Part shown: positions 16,593 to 24,705 of the stretch, one piece after another
How positions within the stretch are numbered: the stretch's first letter is position 1
How the letters are laid out: the number at the start of each line of letters is the position of its first letter
Assembly: GCF_002892795.1 (NCBI RefSeq)
Contig: NZ_PJMC01000007.1
Location: 1-64,000, forward strand
Origin: Arthrobacter sp. AFG20
GTDB lineage: Bacteria > Actinomycetota > Actinomycetes > Actinomycetales > Micrococcaceae
DNA length: 64,000 nt
Direction: 5' to 3'
Program-made: the position numbers and the translations under genes
Notes under the pieces: generated by a model
Told to the model about the DNA's origin: nothing
The model's input: the letters and a program-made list of their open reading frames with translations, nothing else
Database searches by the model: none

Positions 16593-17233
16593 TACGCGGT
16601 ATGCCGCACCAGACGGGGCGCCGACACCAGCAGGGTGCACGCCTTCTTCAGGTCTTCCTCAGCCTCAAACAGAGACAATCGACGGCAGCGCACCGACTGG
16701 ACTAGACCGGTGAGGGTCGGCAGCAGGACCCGGGCGACAGCAGGGTCGCCACACACGGCGGTGACGGCGCGTTCAGCCAGGGAATCGATCTCGCGCAGCA
16801 GGCCGGTGGTGTCCCGGTCCTTGAGGTACACAGCTTGGCTGAGGCACTGTTCGACGGCGGGCTGCATGACGCGCATGTGGAATATTTCCATGGCCACACC
16901 GGAGAGCGCATGGATTCGGACAGCGCCCGGCCCTGCCCCCGCCTTAAGCTCGCCGAGCTGATGCCGGTACAAGGCCAGCATCAGGTGAGTGGCGGAGGGG
17001 AAGTAGCGGTACAGGGTGCCGAGGGGGACGTTGGCCTGGGCGGCAACCTCGGACAGGGTAACGGACTGCAGGCCCTTCCGCGCGAACCCGGCCGCCGCCT
17101 CCAGAATCCGGTTAAAGCGGCGCTGCTGCCGGGGAAGGGAGGGCGGGGCGGCCATGGGCGGAAGATCAGGCATAGAGTCAAGCATCATCAGTCCGGAGGT
17201 TGAGATTCCTGGTGCAGTCAGGGAGAGCCCCAT
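16592..17233 (-). CDS. TetR-family transcriptional regulator
   Basis: About 213 residues. An N-terminal TetR HTH lies at about residues 34-80 (FNRILEAAAGFARKG, VTLSEVAAQANVPLGTLYRYF), followed by a helical ligand domain. The start is uncertain: the open frame extends far upstream, but an ATG at 17233 has AGGA about 8 nt upstream and a TATAGT -10-like box at 17261-17266, so I prefer it. The short pre-HTH leader is Pro/Met-rich. It lies directly downstream of an MFS transporter on the same strand, which it may control. The HTH loosely resembles KstR-type regulators, but no steroid genes are present. Confidence 0.82.
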   Translation of the reverse strand: MGLSLTAPGISTSGLMMLDSMPDLPPMAAPPSLPRQQRRFNRILEAAAGFARKGLQSVTLSEVAAQANVPLGTLYRYFPSATHLMLALYRHQLGELKAGAGPGAVRIHALSGVAMEIFHMRVMQPAVEQCLSQAVYLKDRDTTGLLREIDSLAERAVTAVCGDPAVARVLLPTLTGLVQSVRCRRLSLFEAEEDLKKACTLLVSAPRLVRHTA

Positions 17234-17312
17234 TCCCGGTCCTGCCGCAATTCGCACTCCACTATACGGCACAGGCTTCTGGGCCCCGTGGGAGCCGTAC
17301 ATGTCCCCGACG

Positions 17313-18602
17313 CTAGGCAACACCCTTGATCTTGACCACAAAGACGGCGCCCAGCAGGCCGATGACGGCGGCGGCGGAAAACAGTGTGACATAGCCGCCG
17401 AAGTACTGGATGGACAGGAAGGCGAGCGTCGGGGCAAACACCTGCGGCAGGGAGGCGGCCACGTTGATAACACCCATGTCCTTGCCCCGGTCGGCGGCCT
17501 GCGGCAGGACTTGCGTCAGCAGGGCAAAATCCACCGCCTGGTAGGCGCCGAAGCCGATTCCCAGCACGGCAGCGCCCACCAGTGCACCGGGCCAGACAGG
17601 GAAGAAGGCCATGATGAGTCCTGCCATGGCGATGGCTACGGAAGACGCGATCACGAAGGGCTTGCGCCTGCCTACGCGGTCGCTCCACGGTCCGGCCAGC
17701 ACGGCGGTGGTAATCAGCAGGACTGCGTAAATGCCGGTAAGGACCAGCACGCCCAGGGCCGGGTTCTCGTGGCCGATGATGTCCCGGAGGAAGAAGAACA
17801 GGTAAACGATGGTCAGCTGGTTGCCCACGTTCATCAGGAAGCGCGTGAGCCAGGCCCAGGCAAAGTCCGGGTGCCGTGCCGGGCTGATCCAGAAACCCCG
17901 AGCGAACGCCTTCAGCTGGAATGGTGGGCGGGCGGACAGTGGCAGCACAGGATCGTTCCGGTGAAACAGGTACGGCAAAACTGACAGCGCGAGGGCCGCG
18001 GCACAGAGCCAGTACCCCACCATGTAGTTCCCGGAGACCACCGCACCAAAGACGGCGCCGAGAAGGATGCCAACAGTCTGGCCCATGGCGGCCATCCCGC
18101 CAACGGTGGCGCGCTGGGGCACCGGAACGCGGTCCGGAATGGCCGCCGTGATGGCGGCGTAAGCGGCATTCGCACCGAGCTGGACCAGGCACCAGAACAG
18201 CAACATCAAGGCAACGGTGGTGGCCCCGGACATTGCCAGCAGTGCCGCCGTCGCCAGGATGGCCCCTGCCAGGACCCACGGGGCACGCCGGCCGAACCCT
18301 GAGACCGTACGGTCGGACAGGGCGCCGAACAGCGGATTGGCTACCAGTGAAACCGCGGCACCGCAGCTGGTGACGATCGAAAAGATCGCTTCCTTGCTGG
18401 GTGCATCGATGCTGATGGCCTGCTGGCTAATGAAGACGTTGATGGGCCCGAAGAAGGCCGCGTTGATGCCGATGTTGACGAGGACCAGGCCGGTGACCCA
18501 GCGCGCGGTGACCTTCCGTTCCGGTTCGGCGAGCGCGGCGGACTGCCGGCTACCCACCAGGCCGGGGTCGGGTACCGCACCGGGTATGTCGGACAGGCTC
18601 AT
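17313..18602 (-). CDS. MFS transporter
   Basis: A 429-residue membrane protein with about twelve helices. The cytosolic loop between helices 2 and 3 carries the MFS motif GALSDRTVSGFGRRAPW, and the mid-protein counterpart is GPWSDRVGRRKPF. The GFGRR style resembles sugar/cation symporters of the GPH or SLC45-like group, but the substrate is not deducible. Start: ATG 18602 with GGGGGAGA 7 nt upstream. A TetR gene follows 80 bp downstream on the same strand. Upstream lies a family-2 palindromic repeat in the divergent gap toward rraA. Confidence 0.85.
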   Translation of the reverse strand: MSLSDIPGAVPDPGLVGSRQSAALAEPERKVTARWVTGLVLVNIGINAAFFGPINVFISQQAISIDAPSKEAIFSIVTSCGAAVSLVANPLFGALSDRTVSGFGRRAPWVLAGAILATAALLAMSGATTVALMLLFWCLVQLGANAAYAAITAAIPDRVPVPQRATVGGMAAMGQTVGILLGAVFGAVVSGNYMVGYWLCAAALALSVLPYLFHRNDPVLPLSARPPFQLKAFARGFWISPARHPDFAWAWLTRFLMNVGNQLTIVYLFFFLRDIIGHENPALGVLVLTGIYAVLLITTAVLAGPWSDRVGRRKPFVIASSVAIAMAGLIMAFFPVWPGALVGAAVLGIGFGAYQAVDFALLTQVLPQAADRGKDMGVINVAASLPQVFAPTLAFLSIQYFGGYVTLFSAAAVIGLLGAVFVVKIKGVA

Positions 18603-18721
18603 GGCGGTCTCCCCCTGGAACATTGTGATGGTGGAATCAGACTATCGTGGGAGCCAACAGCAACGCGGGTGGGCCCACGCCTGCAGGGTTCCCTGGCCGA
18701 GCTTGCGAGGTTAGGGTGCAG

Positions 18722-18780
18722 GCGGGGTCACTTACGGCCCAATCCGGGCACCGCATCCGGCGTTAACTGACCCCGCGTTG
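18722..18780. repeat. 59-nt palindromic repeat, family 2, copy B
   Basis: GCGGGGTCA (18722-18730) pairs with TGACCCCGC (18768-18776), and the right end continues as TGACCCCGCGTTG exactly as in copy A at 5709-5721. The inner part again contains TTACGGCCCAATCCGGG. It lies between divergent genes, which argues against a simple terminator role. Confidence 0.7.
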
Positions 18781-18817
18781 CTTTATACCGAGGCCAAAGA
18801 CTGCCCGAGGAGAAACA

Positions 18818-19306
18818 ATGACCGCTTCGCCTGCCAATGCCGCCGTTAACACCGCCGATCTCTACGATGAGCGCGGCGAGGAGCTGGACTCCGTTTCCCT
18901 GCAGTTCCAGTCCCTGGGCGGCCACTCGCATTTCAGCGGCCCTGTCCGGACCGTGCGCTGCTTTGAGGACAACGCCCTCGTCAAGTCCGTCCTCGCCACA
19001 CCCGGGAATGGCGCCGTGCTCGTCGTCGACGGCGCCGGTTCGCTGCGGACCGCGCTGATGGGGGACCTGATCGCCGCAAGCGCCGTGGCAAACGGCTGGG
19101 CCGGCGTCGTAATCAACGGCGCCATCCGCGACCGTGAGGCCATCGCGGAGCTGCCCCTCGGCGTCAAAGCCCTCGGCAGCAACCCCCGCAAGAGCGCCAA
19201 GGCCGGGGCGGGAGAGACTGACGTGGACCTGCTGATCGACGGCGTGACCATCAGAACCGGCGCCACGATCTGGTGCGATCCGGATGGAATCCTCATCAGG
19301 CGCTAA
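18818..19306 (+). CDS. rraA: RraA family protein
   Basis: A 162-residue protein of the RraA / class II aldolase-like family, which usually assembles as a trimer. The core ATPGNGAVLVVDGAGSLRTALMGD, with VVINGAIRDREAI about 20 residues later, is the family signature. In E. coli RraA binds and inhibits RNase E; related proteins are 4-hydroxy-4-methyl-2-oxoglutarate aldolases. The acidic residue that aldolases have three positions after the RD pair is Ala here, as in the non-enzymatic RraA type, so an RNase E-regulator-like role is favoured (inference). AGGAG lies 6 nt before the ATG. Confidence 0.85.
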   Translation: MTASPANAAVNTADLYDERGEELDSVSLQFQSLGGHSHFSGPVRTVRCFEDNALVKSVLATPGNGAVLVVDGAGSLRTALMGDLIAASAVANGWAGVVINGAIRDREAIAELPLGVKALGSNPRKSAKAGAGETDVDLLIDGVTIRTGATIWCDPDGILIRR

Positions 19307-19370
19307 CGCTAAGGAACACACGCGAAGAGCCCGCGGAAAAATTTCCGTTGCTCCGGGGAACAAAGCAGGA

Positions 19371-19385
19371 AGTAACATAGTTACT
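19371..19385. promoter_or_regulatory. inverted repeat AGTAAC-3-GTTACT before a DHA2 pump
   Basis: AGTAAC ATA GTTACT at 19371-19385 has perfect 6-bp arms, 50 bp upstream of the MFS start. Its size and position fit a MarR or TetR operator. No regulator gene is adjacent. Confidence 0.45.
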
Positions 19386-19435
19386 GAAAGCAACTATCGA
19401 ATGCGATCCCCCTTTCTCTTGACCCTGGAGCAGCC

Positions 19436-21100
19436 ATGTCCAAAACCACCGCCGGACCCGCGCCCGGAGAGGCCCTGACGCAGCGGCAGACCATCACCGT
19501 CATGGTGGGGCTGATGCTCGGCATGTTCCTGTCCTCGCTGGACCAGACCATCGTGTCCACCTCCATCTACACCATCGCCAACGACCTGGACGGGCTCTCA
19601 CTCCAGGCGTGGGCGACCACCGCGTACCTCATCACGTCCACGGTCACAACGCCGCTGTACGGCAAGCTCAGCGACATCTTCGGCCGCCGCCCGCTCTATC
19701 TCGCCGCGATCATCATCTTCCTCGCCGGCTCGCTGTACGCGGGCTCGGTGCACTCGATGACCGAGCTGGCCATCGCCCGCGGCATCCAGGGCATGGGTGC
19801 CGGCGGCCTCCTGGCCCTTGCCCTGACCATCATCGGCGACATCGTCCCGCTCAAGGACCGCGCCAAGTTCCAGGGCTACTTCATGTCCGTGTTCGGCATC
19901 TCCTCGGTCCTCGGCCCCGTCGTTGGCGGCGCCTTCGCCGGATCCGAGAGCATCCTGGGCTTCGACGGCTGGCGCTGGGTCTTCTTCATCAACCTGCCCA
20001 TCGGCCTGGCCGCGCTGGCCGTGGTGTTCCTCTACCTCCACCTGCCCGCCAAGCACGTCAAGCAGCGGATCGACTACTGGGGCGCCGCCGCCATCACCCT
20101 GGCGATCGTGCCGCTGCTGCTCGTGGCCGAACAGGGCCGCAGCTGGGGCTGGACCTCGGCCAATTCCTTCATCTGCTACGGCCTGGGCATCGTCGGCATC
20201 GTTGCCTTCCTGCTGGCCGAACGCCGCGCGGGGGACTACGCGCTCATCCCGCTGCGCCTCTTCCGGAACGTCACCTTTGGGCTGTCCTCGCTGCTGAACT
20301 TCATCATCGGCATCGGCATGTTCGGCGCCATCGCGATGCTGCCGATGTACCTGCAGCTGGTCAAGGGCCTCACGCCCACCGAGGCCGGCCTGATGATGAT
20401 CACCTTCACGATCGGCATCCTGACCGGCTCCATCACCGCCGGACGCACCATCTCGGCCTCGGGCACCTTCCGGATTTTCCCGATCCTCGGCACCGCCATC
20501 CTGACCAGCGCCGCCATCGTCATGGGGCTGTCGCTTGGCGCTGACACCGAGCTCTGGGTCCCCGGCCTGATCGCCGTCTTCTTCGGCCTGGGCCTGGGCT
20601 TCTGCATGCAGCCGCTCACCCTCGCGATGCAGGTCTCGGTGCCCTCGAAGGACATGGGTGTTGGCACCTCCACCGCCGCGTTCTTCCGCTCCATGGGCGG
20701 CGCCGTAGGAACGGCCGTGTTCATCTCCCTGCTCTTCAGCCTGGCCGCGGACAAAATCGCCAGCGGCATGAAGGACGCCGTGCAGAACGCCGACTACCTC
20801 AAGGTCCTGAAGGACCCCGCCGTCGCCGCGGATCCCGCCAACGCCAAGCTCTACGAGTTCTTCAAGAACGGCGCCAGCAACGACTCCCTCAACGACACCA
20901 GCTGGCTGCACACCGCGAACCCCGTGCTCACCCGGCCCATCACCGAGGGCTTTGCCCAGTCGATCGACACCGTCATGCTCACCGCCGCCGCCCTTACCGG
21001 CATCGCCTTCCTCATCAGCTTCGCGCTGCCGAAGAAGAAGCTCACGGATCCGAAGGCAGTAGCTCAGCGAGCAGGATCAGAATCCGTTTCGGCGCACTAG
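19436..21100 (+). CDS. DHA2-family MFS drug efflux transporter (EmrB/QacA type)
   Basis: A 554-residue membrane protein with about fourteen helices. Motif A appears as GKLSDIFGRRPLY, the helix-1 signature as LDQTIVSTSIYTIANDL, and the antiporter motif C region as SVFGISSVLGPVVGGAF. Such pumps export lipophilic drugs, dyes or toxic metabolites in exchange for protons. A periplasmic insertion of about 60 residues between the last two helices (KDAVQNADYLKVLKDP and onward) is common in this subfamily. GGAG lies 6 nt upstream of the ATG, and the operator-like repeat at 19371-19385 suggests inducible expression. A strong terminator follows. Confidence 0.9.
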   Translation: MSKTTAGPAPGEALTQRQTITVMVGLMLGMFLSSLDQTIVSTSIYTIANDLDGLSLQAWATTAYLITSTVTTPLYGKLSDIFGRRPLYLAAIIIFLAGSLYAGSVHSMTELAIARGIQGMGAGGLLALALTIIGDIVPLKDRAKFQGYFMSVFGISSVLGPVVGGAFAGSESILGFDGWRWVFFINLPIGLAALAVVFLYLHLPAKHVKQRIDYWGAAAITLAIVPLLLVAEQGRSWGWTSANSFICYGLGIVGIVAFLLAERRAGDYALIPLRLFRNVTFGLSSLLNFIIGIGMFGAIAMLPMYLQLVKGLTPTEAGLMMITFTIGILTGSITAGRTISASGTFRIFPILGTAILTSAAIVMGLSLGADTELWVPGLIAVFFGLGLGFCMQPLTLAMQVSVPSKDMGVGTSTAAFFRSMGGAVGTAVFISLLFSLAADKIASGMKDAVQNADYLKVLKDPAVAADPANAKLYEFFKNGASNDSLNDTSWLHTANPVLTRPITEGFAQSIDTVMLTAAALTGIAFLISFALPKKKLTDPKAVAQRAGSESVSAH

Positions 21101-21115
21101 CCACACCTGCACGTC

Positions 21116-21146
21116 ACGGCAGGCAGCCTTTCGGGCTGCCTGCCGT
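21116..21146 (+). terminator. intrinsic terminator after the DHA2 pump
   Basis: A perfect 13-bp stem (ACGGCAGGCAGCC at 21116-21128; complement 21134-21146) with loop TTTCG is followed by TCTGTTT, 15 bp after the stop codon. Confidence 0.85.
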
Positions 21147-21186
21147 TCTGTTTCCCCGGAGTCCCCGGCCCTTCGCGGCACAGGAC

Positions 21187-21220
21187 GACGACGACGGCGG
21201 GACCTCCCGCCGTCGTCGTC
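21187..21220. terminator. second hairpin, perfect 16-bp stem
   Basis: 21187-21202 (GACGACGACGGCGGGA) pairs fully with 21205-21220 around a 2-nt turn. It may serve as a second terminator or be a simple-sequence palindrome. It sits 134 bp before the next gene. Confidence 0.5.
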
Positions 21221-21353
21221 ATCCGTCCCGGAGTGGATCAGCGCCCGGTGACGTGGCACACTGTTAGGCGCGTGTGCGCCGGCCGACAGGGCCGGTTTCC
21301 GCAGCCGACGACGTTTGCACCGCATCCACCCACCCCCGAACCAAGGGAGAGCC

Positions 21354-22790
21354 ATGTCCACCGACAAGCAGACAACCGCCAAGATCCCCAAGCGGGTGAT
21401 CTGGCTGGCGCTTGCTGGCGCCGTGGGCGGCTTCCTGTTCGGCTTTGACTCCTCCGTGGTCAACGGCGCCGTGGATGCCATGAAGGACGAGTTCGCGCTC
21501 GGCGAGGCCGTCACCGGTTTCGCGGTGGCCGTAGCACTGTTGGGCTGCGCGGCGGGCGCGTACCTGGCCGGCAAGGTGGCGGACCGCTACGGCCGCATCC
21601 CCGCGATGAAGCTGGGGGCACTGCTGTTCCTCATCAGCGCCATCGGCACCGGCTTCTGCTTCAGCGTCTGGGACCTCATCTTCTGGCGCCTGGTGGGCGG
21701 GCTCGGCATCGGCCTGGCCTCGGTGATAGCGCCGGCGTACATCTCCGAAATTTCGCCCCGCCACGTCCGCGGCCGGCTGGCGTCGCTGCAGCAGCTGGCC
21801 ATCACCACGGGTATCTTCGCCGCCCTGCTGTCCGACGCCCTGTTCGCCACGTCCGCCGGAGGTGCGCACCAGGCATTCTGGCTGGGCATCGAGGCCTGGC
21901 GCTGGATGTTCCTGGCTGCCGCTGTTCCGGCGGTGCTCTACGGCGTGGTCGCCTACACGCTCCCCGAGTCCCCGCGCTTCCTGGTGGTCCAGGGCAAGGA
22001 GGACCTGGCCCGGAAGGTCTTCGACTCCATCGCCCCTGATGAGGACACCGACCGCCACCTGCGGGAAATCCGCGAGGCGATCGAGGAGGACCAGCTCGCG
22101 GGCAGGAAGGGCTCGCTGCGCGGCAAGGCGTTCGGCCTGCAGGCAGTGGTCTGGATCGGCATCACCCTGTCCGTCCTGCAGCAGTTCGTGGGCATCAACG
22201 TGATTTTTTACTACTCGACCACACTCTGGAAGGCCGTTGGGTTCCAGGAGAAGGACTCGCTGACCATCTCGGTGACCACGTCCATCACCAACATCCTGGT
22301 CACGCTCGTGGCCATCGCCCTCGTGGACAGGATCGGCCGCCGCCCCATCCTGCTGGCCGGTTCCATCGGCATGGCCGTTTCCCTCGGCGCCATGGCCCTG
22401 GCGTTCGCCTCGGCCACGGGCACCGGCTCCGACATCACGCTGCCCGGCGCCTGGGGCCCCGTTGCCCTGGTGGCCGCGAACGTTTTTGTGATCAGCTTCG
22501 GCGCATCCTGGGGACCGCTGGTGTGGGTCCTGCTGGGCGAGATCTTCCCGGCCCGGATCCGCGCCCGTGCCCTGGGGCTGGCCGCCGCAGCCCAGTGGAT
22601 CGCCAACTTTGCCATCACTCTGAGCTTCCCCGTGATGGCCGCAGGCTCGCTGCCGCTGACCTACGCCATGTACGCACTCTTCGCGGCAGCCTCGTTCTTC
22701 TTCGTCATGTACAAGGTGCCGGAGACCAACGGCATGTCGCTGGAACAGGCTGAGACCCTGTTTGTTCCGAAGGGGTCCGTCAAGGTCTGA
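21354..22790 (+). CDS. MFS sugar porter (sugar:proton symporter family)
   Basis: A 478-residue, twelve-helix membrane protein of the sugar porter family. Signatures: GGFLFGFDSSVVNGA in helix 1, DRYGRIPAMKLG in loop 2-3, RLVGGLGIGLASVIAPAYISEISPRHVRGRLASLQQL, the PESPRFL motif before the central loop, VLQQFVGINVIFYYSTTLW in helix 7, VDRIGRRPI, and VPETNG at the end. Likely substrates are glucose, xylose, arabinose or myo-inositol. The QQ-x-x-G-x-N helix 7 motif is the sugar-binding region. AGGGAGA lies about 6 nt upstream of the ATG. No sugar catabolic gene is adjacent, so the substrate is open. Confidence 0.92.
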   Translation: MSTDKQTTAKIPKRVIWLALAGAVGGFLFGFDSSVVNGAVDAMKDEFALGEAVTGFAVAVALLGCAAGAYLAGKVADRYGRIPAMKLGALLFLISAIGTGFCFSVWDLIFWRLVGGLGIGLASVIAPAYISEISPRHVRGRLASLQQLAITTGIFAALLSDALFATSAGGAHQAFWLGIEAWRWMFLAAAVPAVLYGVVAYTLPESPRFLVVQGKEDLARKVFDSIAPDEDTDRHLREIREAIEEDQLAGRKGSLRGKAFGLQAVVWIGITLSVLQQFVGINVIFYYSTTLWKAVGFQEKDSLTISVTTSITNILVTLVAIALVDRIGRRPILLAGSIGMAVSLGAMALAFASATGTGSDITLPGAWGPVALVAANVFVISFGASWGPLVWVLLGEIFPARIRARALGLAAAAQWIANFAITLSFPVMAAGSLPLTYAMYALFAAASFFFVMYKVPETNGMSLEQAETLFVPKGSVKV

Positions 22791-22818
22791 CCGGCTTTTG
22801 GCTCCTCCGGCATGACGG

Positions 22819-22867
22819 AAGACGCCCACGTTCCCCGGGACTGTGTTCCCGGGAGCGTGGGCGTCTT
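22819..22867. terminator. bidirectional terminator between convergent MFS genes
   Basis: AAGACGCCCACG (22819-22830) pairs with 22856-22867 and an inner CCCGGGA stem extends it; T-runs flank the right side. It serves the sugar porter and the convergent MFS gene ending at 22906. Confidence 0.85.
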
Positions 22868-22905
22868 TTGCTTTGTGCGTGCCTTCCGGCTGACGGGCTC
22901 GCGGC

Positions 22906-24132
22906 TCAGACCACGTGCGGTTCGTGGGCGGCGAGGTAACGCCGCCCGCCGGCCGCCACGGCCATGGCAACAATCATTGCCGCCGCGCCGGCAAAGAACG
23001 GCACCTGCGGCCCGAAGTGCTCGCCAAGCTGCGCCGCTGCAAAGGGCGCCAGGGCGCCGCCCATCCAGCGGACGAAGTTGTACCCCGCCGAGGCGACCGG
23101 TCGCGGCGAGTCAGAGACGCCCATGGCCAGCTCGGTGAAGATGGTGTTGTTGACGCCCAGCAGCGCGCCGGAGACCACCACGAGCGCAACAACGGCCGGC
23201 ACGGAGTGGCCCGCGGCCAGGCCAAGACCTGCCAGGTCCAGCATCAGCAGGAACAGCGTGCCGAGGAGCACCTTCGTGGCGCCGAAGCGGTTCTGCAGCG
23301 CCGGAGCCACGAAGACAGAGAAGACGGCGACCGCGACGCCCCAGCCGAAGAACACCCCGCCGATGCCGTACGCGTCCATGCCCAGGATAAACGGGGTGAA
23401 GGCGAGCACAGTGAAAAAGCCGTAGTTGTAGAACAGGCCGCTGGCCGCCGTCGTACGCAGCCCCTTGTGGCCGAGGGCCCGCAGCGGATCCGCCAGGCTT
23501 ATCTTGCGGGCTGGCAACGGGGTCTTCGGAAGCAGCACGGTGAGCGCAATGAAGGCCGCCGCCATCAGCGCTGCGGTGCCGAAGAACGGGGCGCGCCACT
23601 GCCATCCCCCGAGGAGGGCGCCGAGGAGCGGCCCCAGTGAGATGCCGAGGCCAAGGGCGGCCTCATAGAGGATGATCGCCGTGCCCGCGCCGCCGCTGGC
23701 GACGCCGACAATGACGGCCAGCGCGGTGGCCACGAAGAGTGCGTTGCCGAACCCCCATCCGGCCCGGAAACCGACCAGTTCCCCAACGCTGCCCGACATG
23801 CCCGAGAGTGAGGCAAACACCACGATCACGGCCAGCCCGGCCAGCAGGGTCCGCTTGCCGCCGATCCGCGAGGAGATGAAACCGGTGACGAGCATCGCCA
23901 CAGCGGTGATCAGGAAGTAGCTGGTGAACAGCAGCGAGACCTGGCTGGGGCTGGCATCCAGGTTTTTGGCGATGGCCGGCAGGATGGGGTCCACCAGACC
24001 GATGCCCATGAATGCGAACACGGCCGCGAGGGCCGTGGCCCAGACCGCCTTGGGCTGCTTGAGGAATGAGGCCTTCTCAGCCTCGAGGGTGGATTGTGGT
24101 GCCGGCAGGGTGTCTGCGAGCTGGCCGTCCAT
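22906..24132 (-). CDS. MFS efflux transporter under MarR control
   Basis: A 408-residue twelve-helix MFS protein of the DHA1 drug:proton antiporter type. Features: MGIGLVDPILPAIAKNLDASPSQVSLLFTSYFL in helices 1-2, TGFISSRIGGKRTLLAG in loop 2-3, and an antiporter-like motif GLGISLGPLLGALLGG. The ATG at 24132 is preceded by AGGAG with 8 nt spacing; the longer open frame upstream is Arg/Lys/Asp-rich and unlikely to be translated. It lies 61 bp downstream of a MarR gene and is probably co-transcribed and repressed through the tandem operators at 24640-24668. The substrate is unknown. Confidence 0.88.
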   Translation of the reverse strand: MDGQLADTLPAPQSTLEAEKASFLKQPKAVWATALAAVFAFMGIGLVDPILPAIAKNLDASPSQVSLLFTSYFLITAVAMLVTGFISSRIGGKRTLLAGLAVIVVFASLSGMSGSVGELVGFRAGWGFGNALFVATALAVIVGVASGGAGTAIILYEAALGLGISLGPLLGALLGGWQWRAPFFGTAALMAAAFIALTVLLPKTPLPARKISLADPLRALGHKGLRTTAASGLFYNYGFFTVLAFTPFILGMDAYGIGGVFFGWGVAVAVFSVFVAPALQNRFGATKVLLGTLFLLMLDLAGLGLAAGHSVPAVVALVVVSGALLGVNNTIFTELAMGVSDSPRPVASAGYNFVRWMGGALAPFAAAQLGEHFGPQVPFFAGAAAMIVAMAVAAGGRRYLAAHEPHVV

Positions 24133-24193
24133 GGAGGGAACTCCTAAGTGTCGTTGATCAGTTCTGGGTCGCTTGTCGGTTTTGAAGGGCTTG

Positions 24194-24637
24194 TCAGTTT
24201 TGGAGCGTGCTGTTGATCTTTTCGATGACCGGGAGGGCGGCCGCCAGGGCGCGTCTGTCGTCATCGGTCAGGGACTCGAGAATGCCGGCCATGACGGCGT
24301 TCCGGCGCCGGTTGGCGGATTCGACGGCGTCACGGCCTTGGGCGGTCAGCACAACGCGGACCGCGCGGGAGTCGTCCGGATCCGCTTCCCGGCGGGCCAG
24401 TCCTGCCCGCTCGAGCTTGATGACCTGTTCGGTGGCGCTGGGCACCCTGACGCCCAGGTTCCTGGCGATCTCGCCCACCCGGACGCCGTCCTCGAGCAGC
24501 ATTTTGAGCGTGCTCAGCTGGGCGGCGCTGGGTTCACCGTCCGCATCAAGGCGGCGGACCAGGTACACGCTGTGCCGCAGCGCCTCGCGGAAGTCCTGCG
24601 CGAGCTCCTGCAAGGCCGGAGCATTCTTGGATGTCAT
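24194..24637 (-). CDS. MarR-family regulator
   Basis: A 147-residue winged-helix protein: dimerisation helices at both ends and a wHTH about residues 35-105 (SAAQLSTLKMLLEDGVRVGEIARNLGVRVPSATEQV, then a wing LARREADPDDSRAVRV). The D-x-R-x-x-x-V-x-L-T wing motif is typical of MarR. It is the first gene of a two-gene unit with an MFS efflux pump. Two palindromes lie 3 bp upstream of the ATG and overlap a TAGGAT -10-like box at 24646-24651, so autorepression is likely. Confidence 0.92.
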   Translation of the reverse strand: MTSKNAPALQELAQDFREALRHSVYLVRRLDADGEPSAAQLSTLKMLLEDGVRVGEIARNLGVRVPSATEQVIKLERAGLARREADPDDSRAVRVVLTAQGRDAVESANRRRNAVMAGILESLTDDDRRALAAALPVIEKINSTLQN

Positions 24638-24639
24638 AC

Positions 24640-24668
24640 TTAGGTATCCTAATAGTTAGGTAACCTAA
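24640..24668. promoter_or_regulatory. tandem MarR operators
   Basis: TTAGGTATCCTAA (24640-24652) and TTAGGTAACCTAA (24656-24668) are 13-bp palindromes with the same arms TTAGG/CCTAA, with centres 16 bp apart. They overlap the predicted -10 box of the marR-MFS unit, the classical position for repression. Confidence 0.8.
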
Positions 24669-24705
24669 ATGCAACCGTGGAGCGGGAGGGGTGAGCTCCG
24701 CCGCT

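Noticed and set aside
21264..22973. 569-codon open frame on the minus strand opposite the sugar porter
   Set aside because: Low-complexity Gly/Gln/His/Glu composition and complete overlap with a well-supported transporter.
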